Position numbers and translations under genes: made by a program
Shown here: positions 16,948-24,385 of the stretch, piece after piece
Layout: every line of letters begins with the position of its first letter
Position numbering within the stretch: the first letter of the stretch is position 1
Notes under the pieces: model-generated
Told to the model about the DNA's origin: nothing
What the model saw: the letters and a program-made list of their open reading frames with translations, nothing else
Database searches by the model: none
NCBI GenBank assembly: GCA_020073285.1
Contig: JAIQFM010000033.1
Span: 1-32,785 of the forward strand
DNA from: Terriglobia bacterium
Lineage (GTDB): Bacteria; Acidobacteriota; Terriglobia; Terriglobales; Acidobacteriaceae
Reading direction: 5' to 3'
Length of the DNA: 32,785 nt

Positions 16948-17120
16948 CACCACCGAGGCACCGAGTGCACCGAGACGCGCCGAGAGTGTTTCTGTTTATT
17001 CCATAAAACGCCTCGGTGGTCCTCGGTGTTCTCAGTGTCTCGGTGGTAAATAGCACTTTCACGGCGAGCCAGCGTTTCACCTGCCAACAGACTGGCGAGA
17101 TGCCGGTGTCTCGGTGGTGA
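16948..17120. repeat. Short-word repeat with inverted partner (ACCGAG/CTCGGT)
   Basis: Bases 16948-16985 contain repeated ACCGAG words. Bases 17009-17047 contain the inverse words (CTCGGTGGT, CTCGGTG, TCTCGGTGGT), so the two halves can fold back on each other. A third piece, GTGTCTCGGTGGTGAA, lies at 17107-17122. The element fills the gap between two convergent genes and may serve as a terminator. Confidence 0.7.
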
Positions 17121-17127
17121 ATGTGGC

Positions 17128-18066
17128 TCATACGGAGCGGGCGCGTGCCTCTTGCGGCAACAGGCTGGCGTAGATGAATTGTGTCGCGGGGGTGGGCACG
17201 CCGGCGGCCATGCCGAAGCGGACCACGCTGCCGATGATGGCCTCCAGTTCGGATGGACGTCCGTCCGCCACGTCGCGCTGCATGGAGGCGGTTCCTTCCT
17301 TGGGCATGGTGTCGATGAACACCATGGTGCGCGTGACGATGTCGTCGGCGAGGCGCACCGAGCGCTGGCGCGCGACCGCCGCCACTTCCTCCATGACTTG
17401 CTGCAGCAGTGCGCGCGTAGGCGGCGACTGACGCACTTCGCCGACGTTGGCGCGCGACACAGCGCCGACACCGCTGACCGCCGTGATGAATAGCAGCTTT
17501 TCCCACAATGCCGCCTGGATGTCCGGCGTGGCCTTCACGTTGACACCGGCAGCGCGAAACGCCTCGAGCAGCGCGCGGGCGTTGCCTGCGAGTTCCGAAC
17601 CGTCGAGTTCACCGAGCACGACGATCGGCTCCATGCCGCCGATCTTGATCACGCCCGGGCCGGCGATGGAGGCGATGATGCGGCACAGTCCACCGAGCAC
17701 GTGCTCGCCACCGAGCACCTCAGTCAGATCGTCGACGGCTTCCACGCCGTTTTGTAGCGGCACGACGCGCGTGTTCGGCTTCACCAGCGGGTGCATCGCT
17801 TTGGCCGCGTCGGGCACCTGCCAGGCTTTGACGCCGACGAGAACGATGTCCACCCGTCCAATGTCGGAGGGATTGTCGCTGGCCGCAGCGGGCGTGATAG
17901 TGAACTCTTCCTTCGGCGTTTGTACGCGCAGGCCCTTTTCGCGGATGGCCTGCAGATGCGCGCCGCGCGCAATCAGCGATACGGGATTGCCGGCACGCGC
18001 GAGTACGGCGCCGAAGTATCCTCCGACGCCACCCACGCCATAAACCGCGACCTTCAATTCGCTCAT
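17128..18066 (-). CDS. PanE/ApbA-like 2-dehydropantoate 2-reductase
   Basis: The 312-residue protein has an N-terminal NADPH-binding motif GVGGVGGYFG (residues 10-19). The family segments LVGVKAWQ, VVPLQNGVEA, ALWEKLLFITAVSGVGAV (candidate catalytic Lys) and a C-terminal REP-type helical domain with ADGRPSELEAIIGSVV are present. It reduces ketopantoate to pantoate for coenzyme A synthesis, though many family members act on other 2-ketoacids. Its ATG overlaps the stop of a decayed ArsA-like 3' fragment (ATGA). It was therefore probably once translated in an operon with such a gene. It now has no intact upstream partner. Confidence 0.85.
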   Translation of the reverse strand: MSELKVAVYGVGGVGGYFGAVLARAGNPVSLIARGAHLQAIREKGLRVQTPKEEFTITPAAASDNPSDIGRVDIVLVGVKAWQVPDAAKAMHPLVKPNTRVVPLQNGVEAVDDLTEVLGGEHVLGGLCRIIASIAGPGVIKIGGMEPIVVLGELDGSELAGNARALLEAFRAAGVNVKATPDIQAALWEKLLFITAVSGVGAVSRANVGEVRQSPPTRALLQQVMEEVAAVARQRSVRLADDIVTRTMVFIDTMPKEGTASMQRDVADGRPSELEAIIGSVVRFGMAAGVPTPATQFIYASLLPQEARARSV

Positions 18067-18177
18067 TTGCTCATCCCTGCGACCGGTTGTGGGAAGGCCA
18101 AGACCATCTTCAACGCTACGCTGCCGCAGGCTTCATTATCGAACAAAGGGACGATGGCGCGCACGCACATTGTCGAA
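18063..18177 (-). pseudogene. Decayed copy of the 3' end of the ArsA-like gene
   Basis: Read on the minus strand, this stretch encodes a terminal segment containing VPLFDNEACG, ALKMV and FPQPVAGMSK followed by a stop. The intact ArsA-like gene at 21522 ends with LPLFDNEVRG, ALRMV, FPQPVAAGMGK. By eye the DNA is about 80% identical over about 110 bp. A 4-bp insertion upstream breaks the frame, and 6- and 3-bp deletions are present. The stop overlaps the panE start. Nothing of the rest of the gene remains to the right. Confidence 0.8.
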
Positions 18178-19043
18178 GGGCGGGGGTATGGGCGCGGCAA
18201 GATTCCGATTCCCACCTTTCGAAAGCCGCGAAAGTGACGATGGGTTGGCGTTAGTAGTGCGATTGGTTTTCATATACCCCCCCTGGGGTGTGGTAGTAGT
18301 GGAATCAATGAGTTGCGCACGGTATACCGTCGAAGACTCACGGTAACCGTGGGGAAAGAATTGCGGAATCGGGTAACTGCGGAAGTGCGGAATTGAAACT
18401 TGAGGTCGGTCGTCGGTAGCCGCGTGTAAGGCAGCGAATCGCCAATGACGAGTGCTACAGGTAGAGCGACCGGCGGAGGAAGCGGCGTTATGGAAGAGTG
18501 GTGGATAAAATGGTCCCTATTCTTAGCATAGCAAGCTGGAGGGGGTAAACCCGCCACATACGGCGGCGATATATTTGGTTGATTTTCAGCAGGTTAGGGG
18601 GAAAGTTCTGGTTTTGGTGGGTTGACAAGAAAGAGGCGTCTACGGTCTACGGTCGACGGTCGATGGCAAAACCGGGACGATCACGGTGACGGGTTACTGC
18701 CAAGATCCTTGGAGTTCGTGGGGACCGAAGTGCGGGACTCTGTTGGGCTGGCGCGCGGCGTTTTCTTGTTGCGCTCCGCCGCAAGCACCTCCACCCCGTC
18801 GCGCGCAAAATCGGCGCGCGTCGGGGACCCCGGCGGCTGCGCGAGGTCCCTCGCTCCGCTCGGGATTTCGTCGCGCAGCTCAGACGCCGCGCAACCGCCT
18901 CACCCTCGGCAGATAGGAAGTGATTCTTGTTGCCGCCCACCCCGCGCTTACGCGCGGGGCTACGTTCTTTCGCCCGCTGCGCGGGCTTGGAGTCCGCAGA
19001 ATGACAGGGGCGCCACCCGCCACCCAACAAGCTTGCGAGTGGC
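18178..19043. other. Gene-poor spacer with short repeats
   Basis: I see no convincing coding region. The spacer holds a G/C palindrome resembling a CsoR-type operator (18273-18291) and a copy of the AACTGCGGAAGTGCGGAATT word (18375-18395) shared with 23950-23970. It also holds a CGGTCTACGG/CGGTCGATGG near-tandem run (18638-18667) and inverted repeats around CCCGCGC...GCGCGGG (about 18935-18960). The makeup looks like decayed repetitive DNA. Confidence 0.6.
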
Positions 19044-19058
19044 TACCCTTATAGGGTA
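19044..19058. promoter_or_regulatory. Palindrome TACCCT-TAT-AGGGTA, likely MqsA operator
   Basis: A perfect 6-3-6 palindrome lies 12 bp before the mqsR start. It has the same architecture as the AACCT-N(2-4)-AGGTT sites that MqsA binds in E. coli. It overlaps a TATAGG/GGTAAT stretch that could be the -10 region, so binding would repress the operon. Confidence 0.6.
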
Positions 19059-19070
19059 ATCTGTAAGCCC

Positions 19071-19373
19071 GTGAAAAAACGCACGCCGCACTACGATCTT
19101 GCGCGCGTCCAGGTAGAGGTTGCGCGACTAGGCGCTGCGGCGTTCACCAAAACCGCCTTGGATGGCGGGCGCCAAATGGGACTGACGACAGCCGAAATGC
19201 TGGCGGTGATCGCTTCGCTGTCGCGAAGCGACTTCTACAAGTCGATGACGACTTACGCCGATCACCGCATTTGGCAGGACGTGTATCACAGACCGACGCC
19301 GGCAAAGAAAGATGCATATATCAAGATTACTTTGCGCGATGCTGCCCCGGTAATCCAGTTCAAGGAGAAGTAA
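19071..19373 (+). CDS. mqsR: MqsR family toxin (mRNA interferase)
   Basis: The 100-residue protein starts at GTG (VKKRTPHYDL). The conserved segments KRTPHYDL, SLSRSDFYKSMTTYADHRIWQDVYH and the C-terminal IQFKEK closely match E. coli MqsR, a RelE-fold ribonuclease that cuts mRNA at GCU/GCA-type sites. Length equals the family norm (about 98). The toxin-first order and the adjacent antitoxin are as in the known system. The gene sits in an accessory, repeat-rich segment, in keeping with acquisition by transfer. Confidence 0.93.
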   Translation: MKKRTPHYDLARVQVEVARLGAAAFTKTALDGGRQMGLTTAEMLAVIASLSRSDFYKSMTTYADHRIWQDVYHRPTPAKKDAYIKITLRDAAPVIQFKEK

Positions 19374-19375
19374 CC

Positions 19376-19807
19376 ATGGCGCGGAAATGCATCAGTTGTG
19401 GACGCCCGAAGGGCATGACCCGTTTCGAGGACGAGACCTTCACCATCGACCACGCCGCCATGACCGTCGTTGTCGAAGGGTTGTCAGGCTGGCGCTGCGA
19501 TGCTTGCGGTGAAGTGGAGTTTGATGCCGATAGCGCGCGGCGCTATGCGGCAGCGGGCGACGACCTGGTACTTCGCGAACGGGCGCGGCAGAGCAAAGAA
19601 ATCCGGCGCATCCGCCGCAAGCTCGGCTTGAGCCAAATTGCAGCAGCGCGCCTGACCGGCGGCGGGCACAATGCCTTCTCCCGCTACGAACGTGGAGAGG
19701 CGACACCGATGCCGGCGGTGATCAATCTGTTCCGGCTCTTGGACAGGCATCCGGAGTTGCTGAAGGATTTGCCTAGATTCAGCCGCGGGTCCAACAAGAA
19801 CCAGTGA
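19376..19807 (+). CDS. mqsA: MqsA family antitoxin
   Basis: The 143-residue protein has an N-terminal zinc-binding domain with CISCGRPKG and CDACGEVEF (two CXXC pairs) and a C-terminal HTH of the Xre type. The HTH contains LGLSQIAAARLTGGGHNAFSRYERGEATP, where NAFSRYE is the DNA-contact helix typical of MqsA. It neutralises MqsR and autoregulates the operon. The ATG is 2 bp after the mqsR stop and its Shine-Dalgarno (AAGGAGA) lies inside the mqsR end, indicating coupling. Confidence 0.93.
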   Translation: MARKCISCGRPKGMTRFEDETFTIDHAAMTVVVEGLSGWRCDACGEVEFDADSARRYAAAGDDLVLRERARQSKEIRRIRRKLGLSQIAAARLTGGGHNAFSRYERGEATPMPAVINLFRLLDRHPELLKDLPRFSRGSNKNQ

Positions 19808-19885
19808 ACGCCCTTCGCTTTTTTTCGAAGGGTGGGGGCAGGCTCAGGAGTTCACTACGGAACCGCGAGTGTCGAGATCCGCATT

Positions 19886-19970
19886 CCCACCCCCTTGTTG
19901 CTCACTGCTTGAACGGGTGCGCCACCCGCCACCCACTTCTTGCTCACTGCTTGAAGGGGCGTGCCACCCA
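19886..19970. repeat. Two-copy direct repeat, period 42 bp
   Basis: The 16-mer TTGCTCACTGCTTGAA occurs at 19898-19913 and 19940-19955, within a longer imperfect unit rich in CCACCC. Only two units are present. It lies in the 300-bp gap between mqsA and the DUF4760-like gene, which otherwise shows nothing recognisable. Confidence 0.7.
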
Positions 19971-20107
19971 CCGACGGTGTCCGGCAGTTGGTATATTCGT
20001 GTTCTGAACTCAGAACAAAATAGAGTTTTGCTGTTGACTCTTGCTAAGCCGAGCCGACAATCTGTTGGGCATGGATCGGACTCACGCTGTCAGTGGAGGG
20101 TACTGCA

Positions 20108-20737
20108 ATGTCCCATGCACCGCATGCCGCACAGGAACAGAGGACGCCGACGAGGTGGAAGGCCGGGTGGGAAGCCGTAACAGCGACAGCTACAGCTGCC
20201 CTCGTGCTGACAGGTATGTTCGCGCTGGTCTTCGCCTACCTTCAGATCAACGAGGCACGGGACGAGGCCCGTGTTCAGCATCTCGTTCAGCTTGTGCGCG
20301 ACTTCGATCAACCTCCCATGGTCGATTATCGAAAGAAGCTGGCTGCCAAACGAATTGACAGCGTGAAGGAACAACTCCGCTCACTGGACGTCGATGATCC
20401 CCCTGGGGAGATGTATGACCTGCTGAACTTCTTCGAGGAGGTGGGTATGCTTGCGAAGCGGGGCTACCTAGACAAGAAGGACGTGTGGGACAGCTTCGGC
20501 TATTGGATGTTCAACTTGTACGCAGACGCTCGACCTTTAATCGAAGAAGAGCAAAAGAGCGACCCGGCTACATACGTGGACTTGGCCAATTTGATGACGG
20601 ACATGGTCACGATAGATTCGCAACAACACAGCACTCGCGCCCATCCGAACGCCAAGGATGTGTACGCTTTCTACCAGAATGAGATGGAATCACGTACTGG
20701 TCGGGCTCTCCCGACTCACCCAAAGCGGAAGAAGTGA
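20108..20737 (+). CDS. DUF4760-like single-pass membrane protein
   Basis: The 209-residue protein has one transmembrane helix (about residues 25-45, ATAALVLTGMFALVFAYLQI). A soluble helical domain follows with DLLNFFEEVGMLAKRGYLDKKDVWDSFGYW, a pattern seen in DUF4760 proteins. Their function is unknown. The ATG follows GGAGGG by 7 bases. It lies in the accessory segment with mqsRA and a transposase remnant, and codon use is less GC-biased than in the dsr genes, which suggests transfer. Confidence 0.7.
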   Translation: MSHAPHAAQEQRTPTRWKAGWEAVTATATAALVLTGMFALVFAYLQINEARDEARVQHLVQLVRDFDQPPMVDYRKKLAAKRIDSVKEQLRSLDVDDPPGEMYDLLNFFEEVGMLAKRGYLDKKDVWDSFGYWMFNLYADARPLIEEEQKSDPATYVDLANLMTDMVTIDSQQHSTRAHPNAKDVYAFYQNEMESRTGRALPTHPKRKK

Positions 20738-20770
20738 TCCCTGGGGGCTGGCCCGCCCTTTCCTTCACAA

Positions 20771-21067
20771 CTACTCTTGAGGTTGCCCCACCCTTGTCGC
20801 TCCCGGGTTTGGAGCGACAGGGTGGGGTTGTTCCCGACGGCGCACCATCTGTAAGCTATTGCCCGTGCGCTCTCGCTTGCGCGCCGTCCACTGCGACTCG
20901 ATTGCCACCGTCCCCTCGCGCCCGGTGGCAATATGAAGAAAGCTGCTCCACTTCCAGTCATCGGGCCGTTTTACCAACTCGCGTTTGACGGGGTTGAAAT
21001 GTATGTAATGCAGCTTCTCAGCGCGTTTCTTCTCGCTGGAAAAGGGCCAGCCCTGGATACTCTGGTA
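20771..21067 (-). pseudogene. REP-associated tyrosine transposase (RAYT) remnant
   Basis: The minus-strand frame reads ...SSEKKRAEKLHYIHFNPVKRELV followed by KRPDDWKWSSFLHIATGREG. This is the C-terminal hallmark of IS200-like REP-associated transposases (KL.YIH.NPV.RGLV...DW.WSS). A stop at 21068-21070 blocks the frame upstream, and the HUH catalytic and N-terminal regions are missing. It is a dead fragment. Confidence 0.75.
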
Positions 21068-21520
21068 TCACTATGGCACGTGTCCAGAACTACTACGATC
21101 GCGTGAAGCACGTTGTCGAACATCTCGCAGACCTGCGCATTCCGAAGTGAACTGCGATTCGGCACCCTAACCGGGGGCCCGCCCGTTTCGTCCGGAGAGC
21201 CGGTGGGCAGGTGCCGCACCCTTCCGTCGCTACCAAAGTGTGGGTGGCCCACTTCAGGCCTTTCGAATCGAGGATTTGCTCATCCCCGCGGTCGTTCTTG
21301 AGGAACGCAGTATCGGCCTTCATCCACCGCCACATTCCCGGCCAAGCGAAGCGGCGGGCGAGGGCGCCCGCCGCAGCCGCGATTCCGTTTTGTTATAGGG
21401 CAGCCCCGGCGAAGGCGCCGAGGCCTACGGAATTCTCGAACGCTTGCGCCCATTCGACACACCCACATCTGCCAAAACCGGGCAGATGTGGGGCACCTTC
21501 GACACTCAACTCAAGAGTTG
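21068..21520. other. Gene-poor spacer with stem-loop
   Basis: No credible gene is seen. A perfect 12-bp inverted repeat (CCCACATCTGCC / GGCAGATGTGGG, 7-base loop) lies at 21462-21492, about 30 bp from the 3' end of the ArsA-like gene, and could act as its terminator. A short stretch at 21273-21290 (TTTGCTCATCCC) again resembles the ArsA-like 3' end. Confidence 0.55.
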
Positions 21521-21521
21521 C

Positions 21522-22526
21522 TCATTTGCCCATCCCCGCCGCGACCGGTTGCGGGAAGGCGTAGTCTGCCACCATCCTCAACGCCGCGGTGCCGCGGACT
21601 TCATTATCGAACAGCGGCAGCACGGCGCGCACGTTGTCGAAATCGCGCCAGATTTCCGCCATGTAGTTGTCCTGCATGGCCACGCGGTTGCGCACGAACT
21701 CGGGCGAGTCGGCGCGCACCTGGGCCTTGTCGATCAGCATGTTGACGATGACGCCGCCGACGGGAATGCCGAAATCGTGGAACCAGTTGATGAAGCGCTT
21801 GATCACCGCGATGGGCAGCGCCTCCGGCAAGGTCATGAAGAAGAACGCGGTCAGCGCCGGGTCGGTCAGCAGGTCGCGGGCGTGGGCGATGCGCTCGCGG
21901 AAGCTGAGCAGGTAATCCATCAGCGGGTCGGCTTCCTTCTTCTTGGTGAAAGAGAAGAGATCGCGCAGCGACTGCGCCTCCTCGCGCGACTTCACCATCT
22001 TGTTGACCCACAGCGAATACACCTTGCTCATGCCGAGCAGGCGGCGGGCGTTGGCGGTGGGCGCGGTATCGAAGACGTAGGCGTCGTACTCGTTCTTGAA
22101 CATCAGGTCCACCATGTTCTCGAACATCGCCGACTCCTCGAAGGCCGGGTTCATGGTGGCGCTTTCCACGAACATGTCGGCCTGGGTGGAAATCTCGGCG
22201 AACTTCAGGAACCAGCGGATCTTGGTCTTGATGTCCTGCTTGGAACGCTCGATGGTTTCCTTGGTATCAATCTCGTAGGCCCAGAGGTTGGGAACGTTGT
22301 TCACCGGCGTGGCCTTGCCGTAGACGTCCTGGTCGAGCAGGCCGCTGAGCGAGTGCACCGGGTTGGTGGAGGCGAGCATGACGCGCTTGCCCTGCGACGC
22401 CAGATGGAGCGCCGTCACACCGGCCATGACGGTCTTGCCGACGCCGCCCTTGCCGCCGAAGAAGGAGAACTTCAAGTGCGGGTGGTCGGTCATGAAATCG
22501 GTCAATGAAGTCGTGATCTCCGGCAT
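21522..22526 (-). CDS. ArsA/Get3-like ATPase with Asn at the switch-I catalytic position
   Basis: The 334-residue protein has a deviant Walker A FFGGKGGVGKT (residues 22-32), switch I ASTNPVHSLSGLL and switch II DTAPTANARRLL (from 153). In Get3/ArsA proteins switch I reads STDPAH; here the catalytic Asp is Asn55. In yeast Get3 the D57N change abolishes ATP hydrolysis, so this subunit is probably hydrolysis-poor. It contains no cysteine, so it has neither the arsenite sites of ArsA nor the zinc CXXC of Get3. It follows its paralogue by 3 bp and has a GGGAGG ribosome site. An anion-pump or client-chaperone role is open; 'arsenical pump' would be misleading. Confidence 0.85.
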   Translation of the reverse strand: MPEITTSLTDFMTDHPHLKFSFFGGKGGVGKTVMAGVTALHLASQGKRVMLASTNPVHSLSGLLDQDVYGKATPVNNVPNLWAYEIDTKETIERSKQDIKTKIRWFLKFAEISTQADMFVESATMNPAFEESAMFENMVDLMFKNEYDAYVFDTAPTANARRLLGMSKVYSLWVNKMVKSREEAQSLRDLFSFTKKKEADPLMDYLLSFRERIAHARDLLTDPALTAFFFMTLPEALPIAVIKRFINWFHDFGIPVGGVIVNMLIDKAQVRADSPEFVRNRVAMQDNYMAEIWRDFDNVRAVLPLFDNEVRGTAALRMVADYAFPQPVAAGMGK

Positions 22527-22529
22527 AGC

Positions 22530-23519
22530 TCAGTGCCTCCCGTTTCCGTTGCCGTACATGATCCCGGCAAGCTTCTCGATCATCTCCAGGCCGGTGACGT
22601 CGCGCTCCAGCTCGGGAACGCGGCTGACCACCTGCTTGCCGAAGGTCTTATCGATCTCTTCCAGGTAGCGCCCCTGCATCTTGAGGCGGTTCTGGAGGTA
22701 GGGCGGAATGTCCTTGCCCGCCAACTCGGCCGGCAGCACACGGTTGACGACGTAGCCGGCGATGGGCACGTCGAACTTGGCGAACAACCCCGCCGCCTTC
22801 TGGGTGTCGAGGATGATCATCTCCTCCGGCACCACCACGAAGAAGAACGCGGTCTTCTCCCGGTCGGTCAAAATGCCCGACGACTGGTTGATGCGGTTCT
22901 TGATGTAGAGCAGCTCGTTGAGAACCAGGTCTTCTTCGGTCGTCTTCTGCCGCTTGATGCGCGCCACCATCACTTCGTGCTGACGCATTTCCTCGCGCAG
23001 CTTGGTGATGCGGTTGATCCACTCGTCGTAAACCTTGGCCATGGAGAGGTAGTAGAGGGCGTGGCCGAGGGGGACGAGATCGTAGATGTAGTAGTCGTAG
23101 TCGCCGCCGACGACGATGTCCACCACGGCGTCGAAGATCGCCGACTCTTCCATCGCCGGTTCGGCCGACGCCGCCTGGATGTAGTGCTCGATCTCTTCCG
23201 GCACTTCGGCCAGACCGTACATGTCGAGGATCTTCTTGCGGATCTCGTTCTGGTAATTCTTGATGTGGCTGTCGGCGTCAATCTCCTGGGCGTAGAGGTT
23301 GTCCATGATCTTGACCGCGCCCTTGCCAAAGATGTCCTTCTGGAAGATGTCGCTGAGCGAGGCCTGCGGGTCCACGGAGAAGACCAGCACCTTATGTCCC
23401 TGCTGCGCCAGCCAGAAGGCGGTGGCGGCGGAGAAGGTGGTTTTGCCCAAGCCTCCCTTGCCGCCGAACATGATGTAGCGCCGTTCCTTGTTAGCTTCGA
23501 AAGTTTCGCGGAATGACAT
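22530..23519 (-). CDS. ArsA/Get3-like ATPase, catalytically complete partner
   Basis: The 329-residue protein has Walker A MFGGKGGLGKTT (residues 17-28), switch I SVDPQASLSDIF with Asp50 present, and switch II YDLVPLGHALYYL. Like its neighbour it has no cysteine. The two share the EESA(M/I)F motif, lying about 20 residues before switch II. They form a plausible heterodimer, as reported for the mycobacterial Rv3679-Rv3680 ArsA-like pair. The ATG has an AAAGGA site. The operon continues from two small genes upstream across a 136-bp gap that holds a snap-back repeat. Function unknown. Confidence 0.85.
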   Translation of the reverse strand: MSFRETFEANKERRYIMFGGKGGLGKTTFSAATAFWLAQQGHKVLVFSVDPQASLSDIFQKDIFGKGAVKIMDNLYAQEIDADSHIKNYQNEIRKKILDMYGLAEVPEEIEHYIQAASAEPAMEESAIFDAVVDIVVGGDYDYYIYDLVPLGHALYYLSMAKVYDEWINRITKLREEMRQHEVMVARIKRQKTTEEDLVLNELLYIKNRINQSSGILTDREKTAFFFVVVPEEMIILDTQKAAGLFAKFDVPIAGYVVNRVLPAELAGKDIPPYLQNRLKMQGRYLEEIDKTFGKQVVSRVPELERDVTGLEMIEKLAGIMYGNGNGRH

Positions 23520-23655
23520 GAGTCGATCCTTTTATGAGTTCGTTATGAATGTGAGCCCGTTTTCGGTTGTCGGCCCGCGGTTATCGGTAAGCAAGCCCTG
23601 GAGAATCACCGATCACGAAAAAGCGAGAACCGTAAACCGTAAACCGAGAACCGCC

Positions 23656-23931
23656 TTAAAACATCGCGTCGGAAACGTCCTTCTCCCGCAGCATGCGGCG
23701 CTTCCAGGTGGCCACATTGGGCACCACGTAAGGCAGCAGGCGCAGCGAGTAATACGGCGGTAGGATGGGAACGCCAATCAGGTCGCCCATGGTGATCAGG
23801 ATGAACAGATGCTCCATGCTAGCGCGGGTGCGCATGGCGTAGCGCGACATGTCATGAGCGCTCATCCCGTAGGCGATCTCTTTGATCTTGCTGAACAGGC
23901 CCTGTTTTTCGTCCTTCGGTTCGTCTGCCAT
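23656..23931 (-). CDS. Small conserved protein of the ArsA-pair operon (paralogue 1)
   Basis: The 91-residue protein starts at MADEPKDEKQG behind AGGAGACTT. A charged N-terminus is followed by a moderately hydrophobic stretch MEHLFILITMGDLIGVPILPP and then YSLRLLPYVVP and WKRRMLREKDVSD. The GD(L/M)IGVP(I/V)LPP.YSLRLLPYVVP core is shared almost letter for letter with the next gene. The core could be a short membrane-inserting hairpin with a basic flank. I do not recognise the family. Linkage to two Get3-like ATPases suggests a client, adaptor or membrane receptor. Confidence 0.8.
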   Translation of the reverse strand: MADEPKDEKQGLFSKIKEIAYGMSAHDMSRYAMRTRASMEHLFILITMGDLIGVPILPPYYSLRLLPYVVPNVATWKRRMLREKDVSDAMF

Positions 23932-23940
23932 AAGTCTCCT

Positions 23941-24040
23941 CAATTGCGGAACTGCGGAAGTGCGGAATTGCGGAATTGAAAAGTGGAATTCGCCGGTGTC
24001 CGTCGATTCCGCAATTCCGCAGTTCTGCACTTCGGCAATG
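23941..24040. repeat. Snap-back short-word repeat inside the operon
   Basis: Repeated GCGGAA(C/G/T)TGCGGAA words at 23945-23980 are mirrored by TTCCGCAATTCCGCAG words at 24006-24030. The RNA could form a long imperfect hairpin between the two small genes. The word AACTGCGGAAGTGCGGAATT is also found at 18375-18395. Confidence 0.7.
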
Positions 24041-24041
24041 C

Positions 24042-24335
24042 TCACACTCCGTGCAAATGAAACTCTTCTTTGTCCGACAAATCGCGTTCCCGCATGACGC
24101 GGCGCTTCCACTTCTCGATCGCGGGCACGACGTAGGGGAGCAGGCGCAGCGAGTACAGCGGCGGCAGCACGGGGACGCCGATCATGTCGCCGAAGGCGAT
24201 CAGCATGAACGCCGACTCGACCTCGCCGCGCATTTCCAGCGCCTGGCGCTCGAACTCATAGGCGTAAAAGCCATGGATGAACTCGCGGACCTTGCGCCAT
24301 GCGTCACCCGACACTGCCGTTCCCCCCATGTTCAT
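24042..24335 (-). CDS. Small conserved protein of the ArsA-pair operon (paralogue 2)
   Basis: The 97-residue protein is the first gene of the operon. It shares with its neighbour the core FGDMIGVPVLPPLYSLRLLP and then YVVP, WKRRVMRERDLSD. Its N-terminal half (WRKVREFIHGFYAYEFERQAL) is an amphipathic helix matching FSKIKEIAYGMSAHDMSRYAM of paralogue 1. The start could be the first ATG (24335) or the one two codons later. No known domain. The two copies may pair with the two ATPases. Confidence 0.8.
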   Translation of the reverse strand: MNMGGTAVSGDAWRKVREFIHGFYAYEFERQALEMRGEVESAFMLIAFGDMIGVPVLPPLYSLRLLPYVVPAIEKWKRRVMRERDLSDKEEFHLHGV

Positions 24336-24385
24336 CCGCCACAGCCTGGCACGTCGCGCTACAATTCTATTCCTTGGCGCTTGGC

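Noticed and set aside
14705-17506. A 933-codon open frame on the minus strand across the PaaZ-like, BON and spacer regions
   Set aside because: It is antisense to well-supported genes, has low-complexity Arg/His/Gly-rich content and runs through the intergenic repeat; GC-rich DNA gives such frames by chance.
19898-19955. A direct repeat that might start a CRISPR array
   Set aside because: Only two units with period 42, an imperfect repeat, spacers similar to each other and no cas genes.
21073-21150. A 25-codon plus-strand frame (MARVQNYYDRVKHVVEHLAD...) in the transposase-remnant region
   Set aside because: No ribosome site and no recognised family; the YYD similarity to transposases is on the wrong strand.
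21522-23519. Annotation of the two ATPases as arsenite pump subunits
   Set aside because: Neither protein has a cysteine, and no arsB, arsC, arsD or arsR is adjacent; the ArsA metal sites cannot exist.
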